64,000 bases of DNA, from positions 186,001-250,000 of the forward strand of contig JADJVF010000001.1 in NCBI GenBank assembly GCA_016716705.1, given 5' to 3'. The stretch is from Holophagales bacterium. GTDB taxonomy: Bacteria > Acidobacteriota > Thermoanaerobaculia > UBA5066. Below are positions 33,704 to 42,467 of this stretch, piece after piece; position 1 is the stretch's first letter; each line of letters begins with the position of its first letter. The notes below the pieces were generated by a model. That model did no database searches. It was given only the letters and a program-made list of their open reading frames with translations, and had not been told where the DNA came from. Made by a program: the position numbers and the translations under genes.

Positions 33704-35386
33704 CTACCCCGTCGTCAGCTTCCGGTACTTGATCCGGTGCGGCATGTCGGCGGCCGAGCCGAGGCGCTTGTGCCGGTCGGCCTCGTACTCCTGGTAGTTC
33801 CCCTCGAACCAGAACGTCTTCGAGTCCCCCTCGAAGGCGAGCATGTGGGTCGCGACGCGGTCGAGGAACCAGCGGTCGTGCGAGATGACGACGGCGCAGC
33901 CGGCGAAGGAGAGGAGCGCCTCTTCCAGCGCGCGGAGCGTGTCGACGTCGAGGTCGTTCGTCGGCTCGTCGAGGAGGAGGAGGTTGCCGGCCTTCTTCAC
34001 GGTGCGGGCGAGGTGGAGGCGGTTCATCTCGCCGCCCGAGAGGTCGCCGATCCGCTTCTGCTGGTCGGCCCCCTTGAAGTTGAACATCGAGCACCAGGCG
34101 CGGCTGCTCATCTCGCGGCGGCCGACCATGATCTTCTCCTCGCCGCCGGAGATCTCCTCCCAGACCGACTTCGTCTTGTCGGGCCGGTCGCGGTTCTGGT
34201 CGACGTACGAGGGGAAGACCGTCTCTCCCACCTTCAGGACGCCGCCGTCGGGCGTCTCGAGGCCCATGATCATCTTGAAGAGCGTCGTCTTGCCGGCCCC
34301 GTTCGGGCCGATGACGCCGACGATGCCGCCCTTGGGCAGGTCGAAGGAGAGGTCGTCGAAGAGGAGGTTGTCGCCGTACGACTTCTTCAGGCTCTCCGAG
34401 CGGACGACGACGTCGCCGAGGCGGGGCCCGGCCGGGATGTAGATCTCGTTCGTCTCGCCGCGGCCCTCGGAGCCGCTGTCGGCGAGGAGCTGCTCGTAGG
34501 CCTGCAGGCGCGCCTTCCCCTTGGCGTGCCGGGCGCGCGTCCCCATCCGCACCCACTCCAGCTCGCGCTCGAGCGTCTTCTGCTTGGCCGTCTCGGCCTT
34601 CTCCTCCTGCGCGAGGCGCGACGCCTTCTGCTCGAGCCAGGAGGTGTAGTTCCCCTTCCACGGGATGCCGGCGCCGCGGTCGAGCTCGAGGATCCACTGG
34701 GCGACGTTGTCGAGGAAGTAGCGGTCGTGCGTGACGGCGACGACGGTGCCGGGGTACTCGGCGAGGTGCTGCTCGAGCCAGGCGACCGACTCGGCGTCGA
34801 GGTGGTTCGTCGGCTCGTCGAGGAGGAGGAGGTCGGGCTTCTCGAGGAGGACGCGGCAGAGCGCGACGCGCCGGCGCTCGCCGCCGGAGATCTTCGTGAC
34901 GTCGGATTCGGGGGGCGGGCAGCGCAGGGCGTCCATCGCCGTCTCGAGGGTCCGGTCGAGGTCCCATCCGTTCGACGCCTCGATGGCGTCCTGGACGCGG
35001 CCGTACTCGGCCATGACCTTCTCCATCTCGTCGTCGGCGAGGCTCTCTCCCATCTTCTCGCCCAGCTCGTCGAACCGCGCGAGGAGCTTCTTGACCGGCG
35101 CGACGGCGGCCTCGACGTTCTCGAGGACGGTCTTCGCGGGGTCGAGCCACGGGTCCTGGGCGAGGAAGCCGACGCGCGTCCCCTCGGCGGCGAAGGCCTC
35201 GCCGTTGAAGTCCTTGTCGACGCCCGCCATGATCCTGAGCAGCGACGACTTCCCCGCGCCGTTCAGGCCGAGGACGCCGATCTTGGCGCCGGGGAAGAAG
35301 GAGAGGTAGATCCCCTTCAGGATCTCCCGCTGGGGCGGGACGACCTTCCGGAGGTTGACCATCGTGTAGATGTATTGCGGTGCCAT
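33704..35386 (-). CDS. ettA: ABC-F energy-dependent translational throttle protein EttA
   Basis: 560 residues, standard for EttA. Two ABC domains: Walker A 'GLNGAGKSS' and 'GPNGAGKTT', signatures 'ISGGERRRVAL' and 'LSGGEMNRLHLAR', Walker B 'LLLLDEPTNHLD' and 'LLLLDEPTNDLD'. The family start 'MAPQYIYTMVNLRKVVPPQR' is kept, as is the linker ('RMGTRARHAKGKARLQAYEQL') and the arm region. EttA sits in the ribosomal E site and restrains the first translocation when ADP is high. It has no membrane domain. A GC-rich hairpin with a four-base loop (35400-35415) lies in the 5' region. It is divergent from the DUF2911 gene. Confidence 0.95.
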   Translation of the reverse strand: MAPQYIYTMVNLRKVVPPQREILKGIYLSFFPGAKIGVLGLNGAGKSSLLRIMAGVDKDFNGEAFAAEGTRVGFLAQDPWLDPAKTVLENVEAAVAPVKKLLARFDELGEKMGESLADDEMEKVMAEYGRVQDAIEASNGWDLDRTLETAMDALRCPPPESDVTKISGGERRRVALCRVLLEKPDLLLLDEPTNHLDAESVAWLEQHLAEYPGTVVAVTHDRYFLDNVAQWILELDRGAGIPWKGNYTSWLEQKASRLAQEEKAETAKQKTLERELEWVRMGTRARHAKGKARLQAYEQLLADSGSEGRGETNEIYIPAGPRLGDVVVRSESLKKSYGDNLLFDDLSFDLPKGGIVGVIGPNGAGKTTLFKMIMGLETPDGGVLKVGETVFPSYVDQNRDRPDKTKSVWEEISGGEEKIMVGRREMSSRAWCSMFNFKGADQQKRIGDLSGGEMNRLHLARTVKKAGNLLLLDEPTNDLDVDTLRALEEALLSFAGCAVVISHDRWFLDRVATHMLAFEGDSKTFWFEGNYQEYEADRHKRLGSAADMPHRIKYRKLTTG

Positions 35387-35524
35387 GGCGAGACCTCGTC
35401 GCGGCTTCGGCCGCGGGGGCGGGAGAGTAGCAGAGCGTCCCGGAGACCGCCGGACGGCCGGATCCACCGGGCTCGTCCCGTAAACTCGCGTCCGGGCTGG
35501 CCTGAAGCCGGCCCCGGAGACCGA

Positions 35525-36064
35525 ATGCGACGTGCCGTCTTCCCCGTGCTTCTTTGTCTCTTCGCCGCCGGCGCCCTCGCGCAGTCGGCCAGGGTCCCGC
35601 TTCCCCGCGTGCCCCTCTCGCCCCGCGCAACGGAGGTGATCGCCGTCGGCACCGGGCAGGTCCAGGTCGAGTACAGCCGCCCGTTCGCGAAGGGCCGAAA
35701 GATCTTCGGGGGCCTCGTCCCGTGGAGCACGGTCTGGAGGACGGGCGCCAACGCCGCGACGACGCTGAAGACGAATGTCGACCTGATTCTCGGAGACGTC
35801 GTCGTTCCGAAAGGAACCTACACGCTCTACACGCTGCCGGGGGAGAAGGCGTGGAAGCTCATCGTGAACCGTCAGACGGGGCAATGGGGGACGGAGTACG
35901 ACCCGAAGATGGACCTCGCGCGGATCGGCATGAAGATCGAGACGCGTGCCGACACTCTCGAAGCCTTCACGATCTCGTTCCTCCCGGAGGACGCCTTCCG
36001 GGGAAGCCTCCGCATCTCGTGGGAGAAGCTGACGGTCTCCGTTCCCTACGCCTTCCGCCAATGA
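35525..36064 (+). CDS. Secreted DUF2911 protein
   Basis: 179 residues. Signal peptide 'VLLCLFAAGALAQS' (cleavage near 20), then the DUF2911 domain: 'GQVQVEYSRPFAKGRKIFGG', 'LVPWSTVWRTGANAATTLKT', 'GTYTLYTLPGEKAWKLIVNR'. DUF2911 is a beta-sandwich family of exported proteins in Bacteroidota and Acidobacteriota with no assigned activity. It precedes the S9 peptidase by 40 bases in the same direction. TAAACT near 35486 could be a -10. The ATG is preceded by CGGAGACC. Confidence 0.85.
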   Translation: MRRAVFPVLLCLFAAGALAQSARVPLPRVPLSPRATEVIAVGTGQVQVEYSRPFAKGRKIFGGLVPWSTVWRTGANAATTLKTNVDLILGDVVVPKGTYTLYTLPGEKAWKLIVNRQTGQWGTEYDPKMDLARIGMKIETRADTLEAFTISFLPEDAFRGSLRISWEKLTVSVPYAFRQ

Positions 36065-36104
36065 CGGGAACGGGTCTCCCGACCCTCCCGGAGGAGACAC
36101 TCGA

Positions 36105-38258
36105 ATGACCCTGAAGCCCGCCCTCGCAGCCACACTGTTCGCGTTGGCCGCACTTCCCCTCGCCGCCGCCCCCGACAAGCGAGCCGTGACGATCGAAGAC
36201 CTCCACAAGGTGAAGGGGGTGGCCGAGCCCGCCATCGCGCCCGACGGACGGAGCCTCGTCTATACCGTCACGACGACCGACCTGCCGGCCGTCAAGCGCT
36301 GGACGAACCTCTGGCGCGTCGACGCCGACGGGAAGAACGCCCGCGCCCTGACGGTCCTCGACAAGCGCGACTCGAGCCCGGCCTTCTCCCCCGACGGCGC
36401 GACGCTCGCGTTTCTCTCCACCCGCTCCGGCACCCCGCAGGTCTGGTTCCTGCCTCTCGCCGGGGGCGAGCCCGAGAAGAAGACCGACGTCCCCGGAGGC
36501 GTCGGCGCGTTCCGCTTCTCGCCCGACGGCAAGCGCCTTTTCCTCGTCGCCGACGTCTGGCCCGCCTGCGGCGCCGACCTCGACTGCAACAAGAAGAAGG
36601 ACGACGCGATGGAGAAGGGGAAGATGAAGGCGGTCCTCGCCGACACCCTCTTCGTGAGGCACTGGGACACCTGGGAGGACGGGAAGCGGACGCACGTCCT
36701 CCGGATGGACCTCGCCGACGCGAAGGCGCCTCTCGTCGACCTGACGCCCGGCGACTTCGACTCCCCCGCCTTCTCCGTCGGAGGCGGCGCCGACTTCGAC
36801 GTCTCGCCCGACGGCAAGGAGCTCGCCTTCACGTCGAGCCGCGACGCGAATCCCTCCTTCTCGACGAACGTCGACGTCTACGTGGTCCCGGTGGACGGCA
36901 CCCCCGAGCAGCTGAAGGCGCCGAAGAACCTCACCGCGAAGAACCCGGCCTTCGACGGCTCCCCGAGGTACTCGCCCGACGGGAAGTCGATCGCCTTCCG
37001 GATGCAGCGGACCCCCGGCTACGAGTCCGACCGGTTCCTCCTCGCCCTCTACGACCGGGCGAGCGGCGCGAGCCGCGTCCTCACCGAGACGTTCGATTCG
37101 TGGGTCGGCGACTACCGCTTCCACCCGGACGGAAGGAGGATCTTCTTCCTCGCCGACATGAAGGGGCGGACGCCGCTCTTCGACCTCGACCTCGCCACGG
37201 GAACGGTCCAGGTCGCCACCGCCGTCGGGTACGTCGACTCCTTCGAGATCTCGCGCGACGGGACGTGGGGCGTCCTCGCGCGACGGCAGATGCACCTGCC
37301 GACCGAGCTCTGGAGGGTCGCGCTCGCCGGAAAGGCTCCGGGGACCACGACGCCCCTGACGTTCCAGAACCAGGCGCTCGTCGCCGAAGTGGACTTCCGC
37401 CCGATGGAGGAGGCCTACGTCGACAGCCCGTCGGGCAAGAAGATCCAGGTCCTCCTCGTCAAGCCGCACGGCTTCGACCCGGCGAAGAAGTACCCCGTCA
37501 TCGTGAACGTCCACGGCGGCCCGCAGATGCAGTGGGCCGACGCGTTCCGCGGGGACGCGCAGGTCTACCCGGGCGCAGGCTACGTCGTCGCCTTCCCGAA
37601 CCCCCACGGCTCGACCGGCTGGGGGCAGGACTTCACCGCCGCGATCTCGGGCGACTGGGACGGCAAGGTGATGAAGGACGTCCTCGCCGTGGCCGACTGG
37701 CTCGCCGTGCAGCCGTGGGCCGACAAGGACCGGATCGGGGCGATGGGCTGGTCGTGGGGCGGCTACGCGATGATGTGGCTCGCGGGGAACGACAACCACT
37801 TCAAGGCGCTCGCCTCGATGATGGGCGTCTACGACCTCCGGTCGATGTACTCGATGACCGAGGAGCTCTGGTTCCCCGAGTGGGACCTGAAGGGGACCCC
37901 CTGGCAGAACCCCGAGGGGTACGCGAAACAGAGCCCGTCGTCCTACGTCGAGAAGTTCAAGACGCCGACCCTCGTGATCACCGGCCAGAAGGATTTCCGC
38001 GTCCCCTACACGCAGTCGCTCGCGTTCTTCACCGACCTGCAGAAGATGGGCGTCCCGTCGCGCCTGATCGTCCTCGAGAACGCGAGCCACTGGCCCGGCT
38101 GGTACGACATGGTCCTCTACTACGCCGCCCACCTCGACTGGTTCCACAAGTACCTCGGCGGCGCCCCCTCCCCGTACGACCCGAAGGCGCTCGTGGCGAA
38201 CGACGTCTTCGGCAAGGAAAAGGCGAAAGAGACGGAAGGGAAAGTCGCTCCGAAGTAG
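36105..38258 (+). CDS. Secreted S9 family peptidase (prolyl-oligopeptidase/acylaminoacyl type)
   Basis: 717 residues. Signal peptide (to about 22), then a seven-bladed propeller made of WD40/TolB-like repeats ('AFSPDGATLAFLSTRSG', 'FSPDGKRLFLVAD', 'SPDGKELAFTSSRD'), then an alpha/beta-hydrolase from about 430. The catalytic triad is Ser in 'GWSWGGYAMM' (about 549), Asp in 'GQKDFRVPY' (about 629) and His in 'NASHWPGW' (about 662). It should cleave small peptides, perhaps after proline or with N-terminal dipeptide release, in the periplasm or outside. 'CGADLDCNKKK' may form a disulphide in the propeller. The ATG has GGAGGAG. Convergent with purQ at 8 bases. Confidence 0.93.
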   Translation: MTLKPALAATLFALAALPLAAAPDKRAVTIEDLHKVKGVAEPAIAPDGRSLVYTVTTTDLPAVKRWTNLWRVDADGKNARALTVLDKRDSSPAFSPDGATLAFLSTRSGTPQVWFLPLAGGEPEKKTDVPGGVGAFRFSPDGKRLFLVADVWPACGADLDCNKKKDDAMEKGKMKAVLADTLFVRHWDTWEDGKRTHVLRMDLADAKAPLVDLTPGDFDSPAFSVGGGADFDVSPDGKELAFTSSRDANPSFSTNVDVYVVPVDGTPEQLKAPKNLTAKNPAFDGSPRYSPDGKSIAFRMQRTPGYESDRFLLALYDRASGASRVLTETFDSWVGDYRFHPDGRRIFFLADMKGRTPLFDLDLATGTVQVATAVGYVDSFEISRDGTWGVLARRQMHLPTELWRVALAGKAPGTTTPLTFQNQALVAEVDFRPMEEAYVDSPSGKKIQVLLVKPHGFDPAKKYPVIVNVHGGPQMQWADAFRGDAQVYPGAGYVVAFPNPHGSTGWGQDFTAAISGDWDGKVMKDVLAVADWLAVQPWADKDRIGAMGWSWGGYAMMWLAGNDNHFKALASMMGVYDLRSMYSMTEELWFPEWDLKGTPWQNPEGYAKQSPSSYVEKFKTPTLVITGQKDFRVPYTQSLAFFTDLQKMGVPSRLIVLENASHWPGWYDMVLYYAAHLDWFHKYLGGAPSPYDPKALVANDVFGKEKAKETEGKVAPK

Positions 38259-38266
38259 GCCGGGCG

Positions 38267-38989
38267 TCAGCCCGTCCGGCCGAGCAGGAGCCCGTTCGCG
38301 AACGACCGGAAGAGGCGCGCGCCGTCGGCGTTGCCGAGCATCGCCTCGGAGGCGCGCTCGGGGTGGGGCATCAGTCCGACGACGTTCCGCTCCCGGTTGC
38401 AGACGCCCGCGACGTCGTCGAGGGAGCCGTTCGGGTTCGCGCCCGTGGCGCGCGACCCCGCCGCGTCGCAGTAGCGGAAGACGATCTGGTCGTGCGTCGT
38501 CACGTCGTCGAAGGTCGCTGCCTCGGCGCGCCAGTTCCCGTCTCCGTGGGCGATCGGGAGACGCAGGACGTCCCCCTTCGTCAGCTCGGCCGTGAAGGGG
38601 GTCCGGATCGTCTCGACGCGGACGAAGACGTCCTCGCAGCGGAACCGCTGGCCCGAGTTCAGGAGGAGCGCGCCCGGGAGGAGCCCCGCCTCGCAGAGGA
38701 CCTGGAAGCCGTTGCAGATGCCGAGGACGGGGCCTCCCTTCGCCGCGAAGTCCCGAACGGCTTCCATGACCGGCGAGAAGCGGGCGAGGGCGCCGCAGCG
38801 GAGGTAGTCGCCGTAGGAGAAGCCGCCGGGGAGGATGACCAGGTCGGGGCGGCCGAGGTCGGTGCCGGCGTGCCAGACGGGGCGCGCGTCGGCTCCGATC
38901 GTCGCCTCGACGGCGTGGACGGCGTCGTGGTCGCAGTTCGAGCCGGGGAAGACGACGACCGAGACGCGCGGCCGCGCCCCGGCGCTCAC
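38267..38989 (-). CDS. purQ: Phosphoribosylformylglycinamidine synthase subunit PurQ
   Basis: 240 residues. Class I glutaminase that supplies ammonia to PurL in purine synthesis. Nucleophile Cys in 'VLGICNGFQVL', oxyanion 'LPGGFSYGDYLR', and the His-x-Glu pair in 'LMPHPERAS' are all present; 'VVVFPGSNCDHDAV' is the family start. The GTG overlaps the purS stop (GTGA). It is the last gene of the long leftward array; purL is not in the window. Confidence 0.97.
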   Translation of the reverse strand: MSAGARPRVSVVVFPGSNCDHDAVHAVEATIGADARPVWHAGTDLGRPDLVILPGGFSYGDYLRCGALARFSPVMEAVRDFAAKGGPVLGICNGFQVLCEAGLLPGALLLNSGQRFRCEDVFVRVETIRTPFTAELTKGDVLRLPIAHGDGNWRAEAATFDDVTTHDQIVFRYCDAAGSRATGANPNGSLDDVAGVCNRERNVVGLMPHPERASEAMLGNADGARLFRSFANGLLLGRTG

Positions 38990-39228
38990 CCGAGCACCTC
39001 GGCCTCGTACTCCTCGATGACGGGATTGCAGAGGAGCTTCTCCGCCATCTGCCCCGCGAGCGCCTTCGCCTCGGCGGCGTCCTTCGCCTCGACCTCGACG
39101 CGGAAGACCTTCCCGGCGCGGACGTCGCCGACGCCCGGGAAGCCGAGCCGCGCCAGCGCCCCCGCGATCGCCTTTCCCTGCGGGTCGAGGACTCCCGACT
39201 TCGGAACCACCGTCACCTGGACCTTCAT
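38986..39228 (-). CDS. purS: Phosphoribosylformylglycinamidine synthase subunit PurS
   Basis: 80 residues, normal length. 'MKVQVTVVPKSGVLDPQGKA' and 'VGDVRAGKVFRVEVEA' are standard PurS, with 'LLCNPVIEEYEAEV' at the end. It bridges PurQ and small-type PurL in the synthase complex. Its ATG overlaps the stop of the MBL gene (ATGA), and its stop overlaps purQ. Confidence 0.96.
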   Translation of the reverse strand: MKVQVTVVPKSGVLDPQGKAIAGALARLGFPGVGDVRAGKVFRVEVEAKDAAEAKALAGQMAEKLLCNPVIEEYEAEVLG

Positions 39229-40028
39229 CCGATTCCTCCCGCGGGCCGCGCCCGGTACCAGCCGGTCGGGGCGTCGGGACCCGCCACCTCGAGGACGACC
39301 TTCGCCCCGAGCCGTTCGACGCCCTGGCGGAGCGCGCGCTCGGCCAGGGTCGGCGTGTTGTTGTTCTTCGACAGGTGGAGCCCCACGACGATCCTCGTCC
39401 GGTCGCCGAGGAGGCGCGCGAGGCCCGCGGCCGCGGCGTCGTTCGAGAGGTGCCCCACGTCCGAGAGGATCCGCTTCTTCAGGAACGCCGGGTAGGCCCC
39501 CTCCCGGAGGACGTCGACGTCGTGGTTCGCCTCGAGGCCGAGGACCTCGCACCCTTCGAGCGCCGCCAGGACCTTCTTCGAGAGGTGCCCGAGATCCGTC
39601 GCGACCCCGACGCGCCGCCCGGCGCCGTCGGCGAAGACGTAGCAGACCGGGTCGACCCCGTCGTGCGGCGTCCGGGTCACGCGGACGGTCAGGTCGCCCC
39701 CGCCGAAGCAGAGCTCCGCGCCGTCCGCGACGGTGCGCAGATCGGCGAAGAGCGGCCCGGGGAGGCCCGCCTTCGCGAGCGTGCCTTGCGTGGCATAGAC
39801 GGGAATGCCGCGTTTCGTGGCAAGGACCGCCGCGGAAGAGACGTGGTCCGAGTGCTCGTGCGTCAGGAGGAGCGCCGAGACGTCGTCGAGAGTCATCCCG
39901 AGCTTGCCGAGCCGCACGCCGATCTGCCGCGGCGAGAGGCCGGCGTCGAGGAGGACGGCGGTGCGGCCGGCGCGGATCACCGCGCAGTTCCCCGTGGAGC
40001 CCGACCCGAGGAAGGCGGCCTCGATCAC
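39225..40028 (-). CDS. MBL-fold metallohydrolase, YycJ/WalJ-like
   Basis: 267 residues from GTG 40028. 'FLGSGSTGNCAVIRAG' is the family start, and the metal-binding HxHxDH is 'LLTHEHSDHVS'. Further metal ligands lie in 'VGVATDLGHLS' and 'SDVGHLSNDAAA'. Relatives are 5' exonuclease-like proteins of the WalJ/PhnP branch; WalJ of low-GC Gram-positives affects cell-wall signalling and replication, but here the role is not known. Its start overlaps the dut stop as GTGA. Confidence 0.88.
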   Translation of the reverse strand: MIEAAFLGSGSTGNCAVIRAGRTAVLLDAGLSPRQIGVRLGKLGMTLDDVSALLLTHEHSDHVSSAAVLATKRGIPVYATQGTLAKAGLPGPLFADLRTVADGAELCFGGGDLTVRVTRTPHDGVDPVCYVFADGAGRRVGVATDLGHLSKKVLAALEGCEVLGLEANHDVDVLREGAYPAFLKKRILSDVGHLSNDAAAAGLARLLGDRTRIVVGLHLSKNNNTPTLAERALRQGVERLGAKVVLEVAGPDAPTGWYRARPAGGIG

Positions 40029-40510
40029 GCCGTCCCCGTCGACCCGAAGCCGCCGGCGCCGCGCGCGGTGCCGTTCAGCTCGGGAGCCCGCTCGAAACGC
40101 GCCCGCACGACGGGCGCCACGACGAGCTGGGCGATCCGTTCGCCGCGCGCGAGCGTGACCGGCTCGGCGCCGAGGTTCACGACGATGACGCCGACCTCGC
40201 CCCGGTAGTCGGCGTCGATCGTCCCGACGCCGTTGGCGAGCGCGAGCCCCTTCTTCAGCGCGAGGCCCGACCGGGCCCGGACCTGCGCCTCGAATCCGGG
40301 CGGGATCTCGAGCGTCAGGCCCGTCGGGACGACGGCGCGCGCCCCGGGAGCGATCGTCATCGGCGCGTCGAGGGCCGCGCGCAGGTCGGCGCCCGCCGCG
40401 AGGTCGCTGGCGTACTCGGGAGGCCCGAGGTCTTCGCAATCGGGCCGGAGCCGGAACCGCACTTCGACACTCGTCGGCACACTCGCCGGCACGCTCGCGC
40501 CGACGCTCAC
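40025..40510 (-). CDS. dut: Deoxyuridine 5'-triphosphate nucleotidohydrolase
   Basis: 161 residues. All five dUTPase motifs are visible: 'AGADLRA', 'RARSGLALKKG', 'GTIDADYRGEVGVIVVNLG', 'RGERIAQLVVAPV' and the C-terminal 'RGAGGFGSTG' arm. It breaks dUTP to dUMP and pyrophosphate as a homotrimer, limiting uracil in DNA. The N-terminus has about ten extra residues before 'VEVRFRLRP'. GTGA overlaps join it to the M16 gene before and the MBL gene after. Confidence 0.96.
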   Translation of the reverse strand: MSVGASVPASVPTSVEVRFRLRPDCEDLGPPEYASDLAAGADLRAALDAPMTIAPGARAVVPTGLTLEIPPGFEAQVRARSGLALKKGLALANGVGTIDADYRGEVGVIVVNLGAEPVTLARGERIAQLVVAPVVRARFERAPELNGTARGAGGFGSTGTA

Positions 40511-41790
40511 GCCGCGAGCTCGCCCGCGAGGTCGTCGACGGTGGCACCGACGAGGGAGGGGCCCGTCACGCCGAAGCCGGTGGAATCGGGGGTTCCGAAG
40601 AGAACGCCGATGGCGTCGTCGATCTCGGCGGCCGTCACGGCCTCGATCTCGGCGATCACCTCGTCGGCCTCCCAGGGGCGCCCCCGGAAGAACCAGGCCC
40701 GAACGACACCCTCGCGCCGCGAGGAGGTCGACTCGAGGGACATCGCGATCTCGGCGCGGACCTGGTCCTTCGCCCGCCGCAGCTCGGAGCGCGTGATGCC
40801 GGTGTTGCGCAGCTCGCGAAGGACGGCCCCCGTGGCGCGGACGAGCTTCGGGAGCTTCTTCGGCGCCGTCGCCGCCTCGATGAGCGCCATCCCGCCGTCG
40901 CGGTGGAGCGTGAGCCCCGCCCCGACGTGATACGCGAGACCGTGCCGCTCCCGGACGCGCCGCCAGAGGCGGGACGAGACGCCCCCGCCGAGAACGACGG
41001 AGAGGAGCCAGGCGGCGGGGACCTGCCGGTCGGCGTAGGCCGGGGCCGGCGTCCCCACGAGGAGGTGCGTCTGGGTCAGGTCGAGCCGCGGGATGTGGAA
41101 GGCGCAGCGCGTGGCCGTGGGCGACGGACGGGCCGCGGCGGCCGGGCCGAGCGGGGCCGCCGCGTGGCGGCGCTTCTTCCGCTCGGCCGAGAGGAGCTTG
41201 AGGAACGCCTCCGGCTCGAACGCCCCGATGGCGACGAGGAGCGTCCTCTCCGGCCGGAAGATCTCGCGGAACCGCTTCACGAGGCGGCCGCGGGTCAGGG
41301 CGCGGACGGTCTCGCCGGTCCCGAGGATCGGGGCGCCGAGGGGGTGGTCGGGCCAGTAGGACCGGACGAACGTCTCGTGGAGGCGATCCTCCGGGACGTC
41401 GTTCGCCTCGGCCATCTCCTCGAGGATGACCTTGCGCTCGGTCTCGACGTCGTCGGCCGTGAAGGCCGGCGCTTCCGTCAGGTCCAGCAGGAGGGAGAGC
41501 GCGTCGGGCAGGCGCTCGGCGGGCGTCCGGGCGTGAACCGCCATCCACTCCTTCGTGGTGTAGGCGTCGCAGTCGCCGCCGAGCCGGTCGGTCGTCCGGG
41601 CGATGGCCGCGCCCGTGCGGCGCCGGGAGCGGCGGAAGAGGAGGTGCTCGAGGAAGTGGGTCGACCCGAGGGCCTCGGGCTCCTCGTCGGCCGAGCCGCC
41701 CGCCACGTAGACGCCGAGGGCGACGCTCCGCACGTCGCGCATCGGGTCGAGCCAGACGGAGAGGCCGTCTCCGAGGGTCCGGGTTTCCAC
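40507..41790 (-). CDS. M16 family zinc peptidase
   Basis: 427 residues from GTG 41790. 'DPMRDVRSVALGVYVAGGSADEE' leads to the inverted zinc motif 'STHFLEHLLFR' (HxxEH) and the distal Glu in 'ERKVILEEMAEANDVP'; the M16_C half has 'LLSVVLGGGVSSRLWRRVRE', with 'ERHGLAYHVGAG' as in processing peptidases. An upstream ATG at 41856 would add 22 unlikely residues. A TAAGAT hexamer ends seven bases before the chosen GTG, supporting both the start and a promoter inside the array. Predicted to cleave short peptides; the location is cytosolic because no signal peptide is seen. Confidence 0.92.
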   Translation of the reverse strand: METRTLGDGLSVWLDPMRDVRSVALGVYVAGGSADEEPEALGSTHFLEHLLFRRSRRRTGAAIARTTDRLGGDCDAYTTKEWMAVHARTPAERLPDALSLLLDLTEAPAFTADDVETERKVILEEMAEANDVPEDRLHETFVRSYWPDHPLGAPILGTGETVRALTRGRLVKRFREIFRPERTLLVAIGAFEPEAFLKLLSAERKKRRHAAAPLGPAAAARPSPTATRCAFHIPRLDLTQTHLLVGTPAPAYADRQVPAAWLLSVVLGGGVSSRLWRRVRERHGLAYHVGAGLTLHRDGGMALIEAATAPKKLPKLVRATGAVLRELRNTGITRSELRRAKDQVRAEIAMSLESTSSRREGVVRAWFFRGRPWEADEVIAEIEAVTAAEIDDAIGVLFGTPDSTGFGVTGPSLVGATVDDLAGELAA

Positions 41791-41797
41791 GGCGCGG

Positions 41798-41803
41798 ATC
41801 TTA
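41798..41803 (-). promoter_or_regulatory. Putative -10 element (TAAGAT) of the M16 gene, leaderless
   Basis: On the minus strand TAAGAT ends seven bases before GTG 41790, in the 72-base gap after the third pseudopilin. It could let the M16-dut-MBL-purSQ group be expressed apart from the secretion genes. Confidence 0.42.
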
Positions 41804-41862
41804 CCGTCGGGCCGGGAGAGGTCAGTTCCTGCCGCCGCCGGGCGGAAATGGGACACCTCCGC

Positions 41863-42465
41863 CTACGGGTTGCGGAGGTCGCCCAAGCCTCCCGTCCCGG
41901 ACTTCACCCCGAGGCTCTCCTCGGTGAAGCGCCACTCGTTGTACGCCTCCCGTCCCTCGAAGAGCCGATAGCCCTTCTCGGTCGACTTCGAGAAGACGCC
42001 CATGACGGGCCCCAGGGGGGCGCCGCCGACGCCGGGCAGGCCGCTTCCGCCCGCACCTCCCGGCGGTCCGAACGGACTGGGGGGAGACGTCGGTCGAGGA
42101 GAAGGGGTGGCGGGGTTCAGGCCCGCCTTCGTCCCGCCGCCCGGCGTCACGGGGGTCAGCGCCATCGTGATGATTCCCCACTCGCCGTCCTTCGTCATCG
42201 GGTCCTTCCAGAGCTTGCGGACGCTCCGGGGCTTCACCTCGAGGAGCTCCTTCAGCGAGTTCGGGTAGCGCCCGAAGCGCCGCCGGAATATGCGGATTCC
42301 TTCCGCGTACTGGAGGCCGCGGAAGATCAGCTCGGCCTCGCGTTCGCGCTGCGCCTGCGCCGAGGCCAGGGGCAGGACCGAGGCGATCAGGATCGACGCC
42401 ACCGTCATCGCGACGAGGAGGGCGACGAGCGTGTACCCGCCCCGCCCACGTCGAGACGCCGCCAT
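41863..42465 (-). CDS. Type II secretion/pilus pseudopilin lacking Glu5
   Basis: 200 residues. A short leader (MAASRRGRGG) ends in Gly, then 'YTLVALLVAMTVASILIASV' forms the N-terminal helix. Position 5 of the mature protein is Ala (GCC) where pilins have Glu, a trait of tip pseudopilins such as GspK. The middle resembles GspG ('ELIFRGLQYAEGIRIFRRRF', 'LKELLEV', 'KDPMTKDGEWGIIT'), and the C-terminal third is Gly/Pro-rich (about 115-160) before a short globular end. It is the last of three consecutive pseudopilins. A place at the tip of the pseudopilus is inferred from the missing Glu5. Confidence 0.85.
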   Translation of the reverse strand: MAASRRGRGGYTLVALLVAMTVASILIASVLPLASAQAQREREAELIFRGLQYAEGIRIFRRRFGRYPNSLKELLEVKPRSVRKLWKDPMTKDGEWGIITMALTPVTPGGGTKAGLNPATPSPRPTSPPSPFGPPGGAGGSGLPGVGGAPLGPVMGVFSKSTEKGYRLFEGREAYNEWRFTEESLGVKSGTGGLGDLRNP

Positions 42466-42467
42466 GT

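Noticed and set aside
37100..40930. Very long open frame on the + strand (over 1,200 codons) across the S9, purQ, purS, MBL and dut genes
   Set aside because: It is antisense or out of frame to well-recognised genes; the translation is Arg/Pro/Gly-rich and has no family. Stop codons are rare in all frames of this GC-rich DNA.
41790..41856. Upstream ATG (41856) as the start of the M16 peptidase
   Set aside because: It adds 22 residues not seen in the family, and the GTG at 41790 begins at the usual N-terminus with a TAAGAT element in place.
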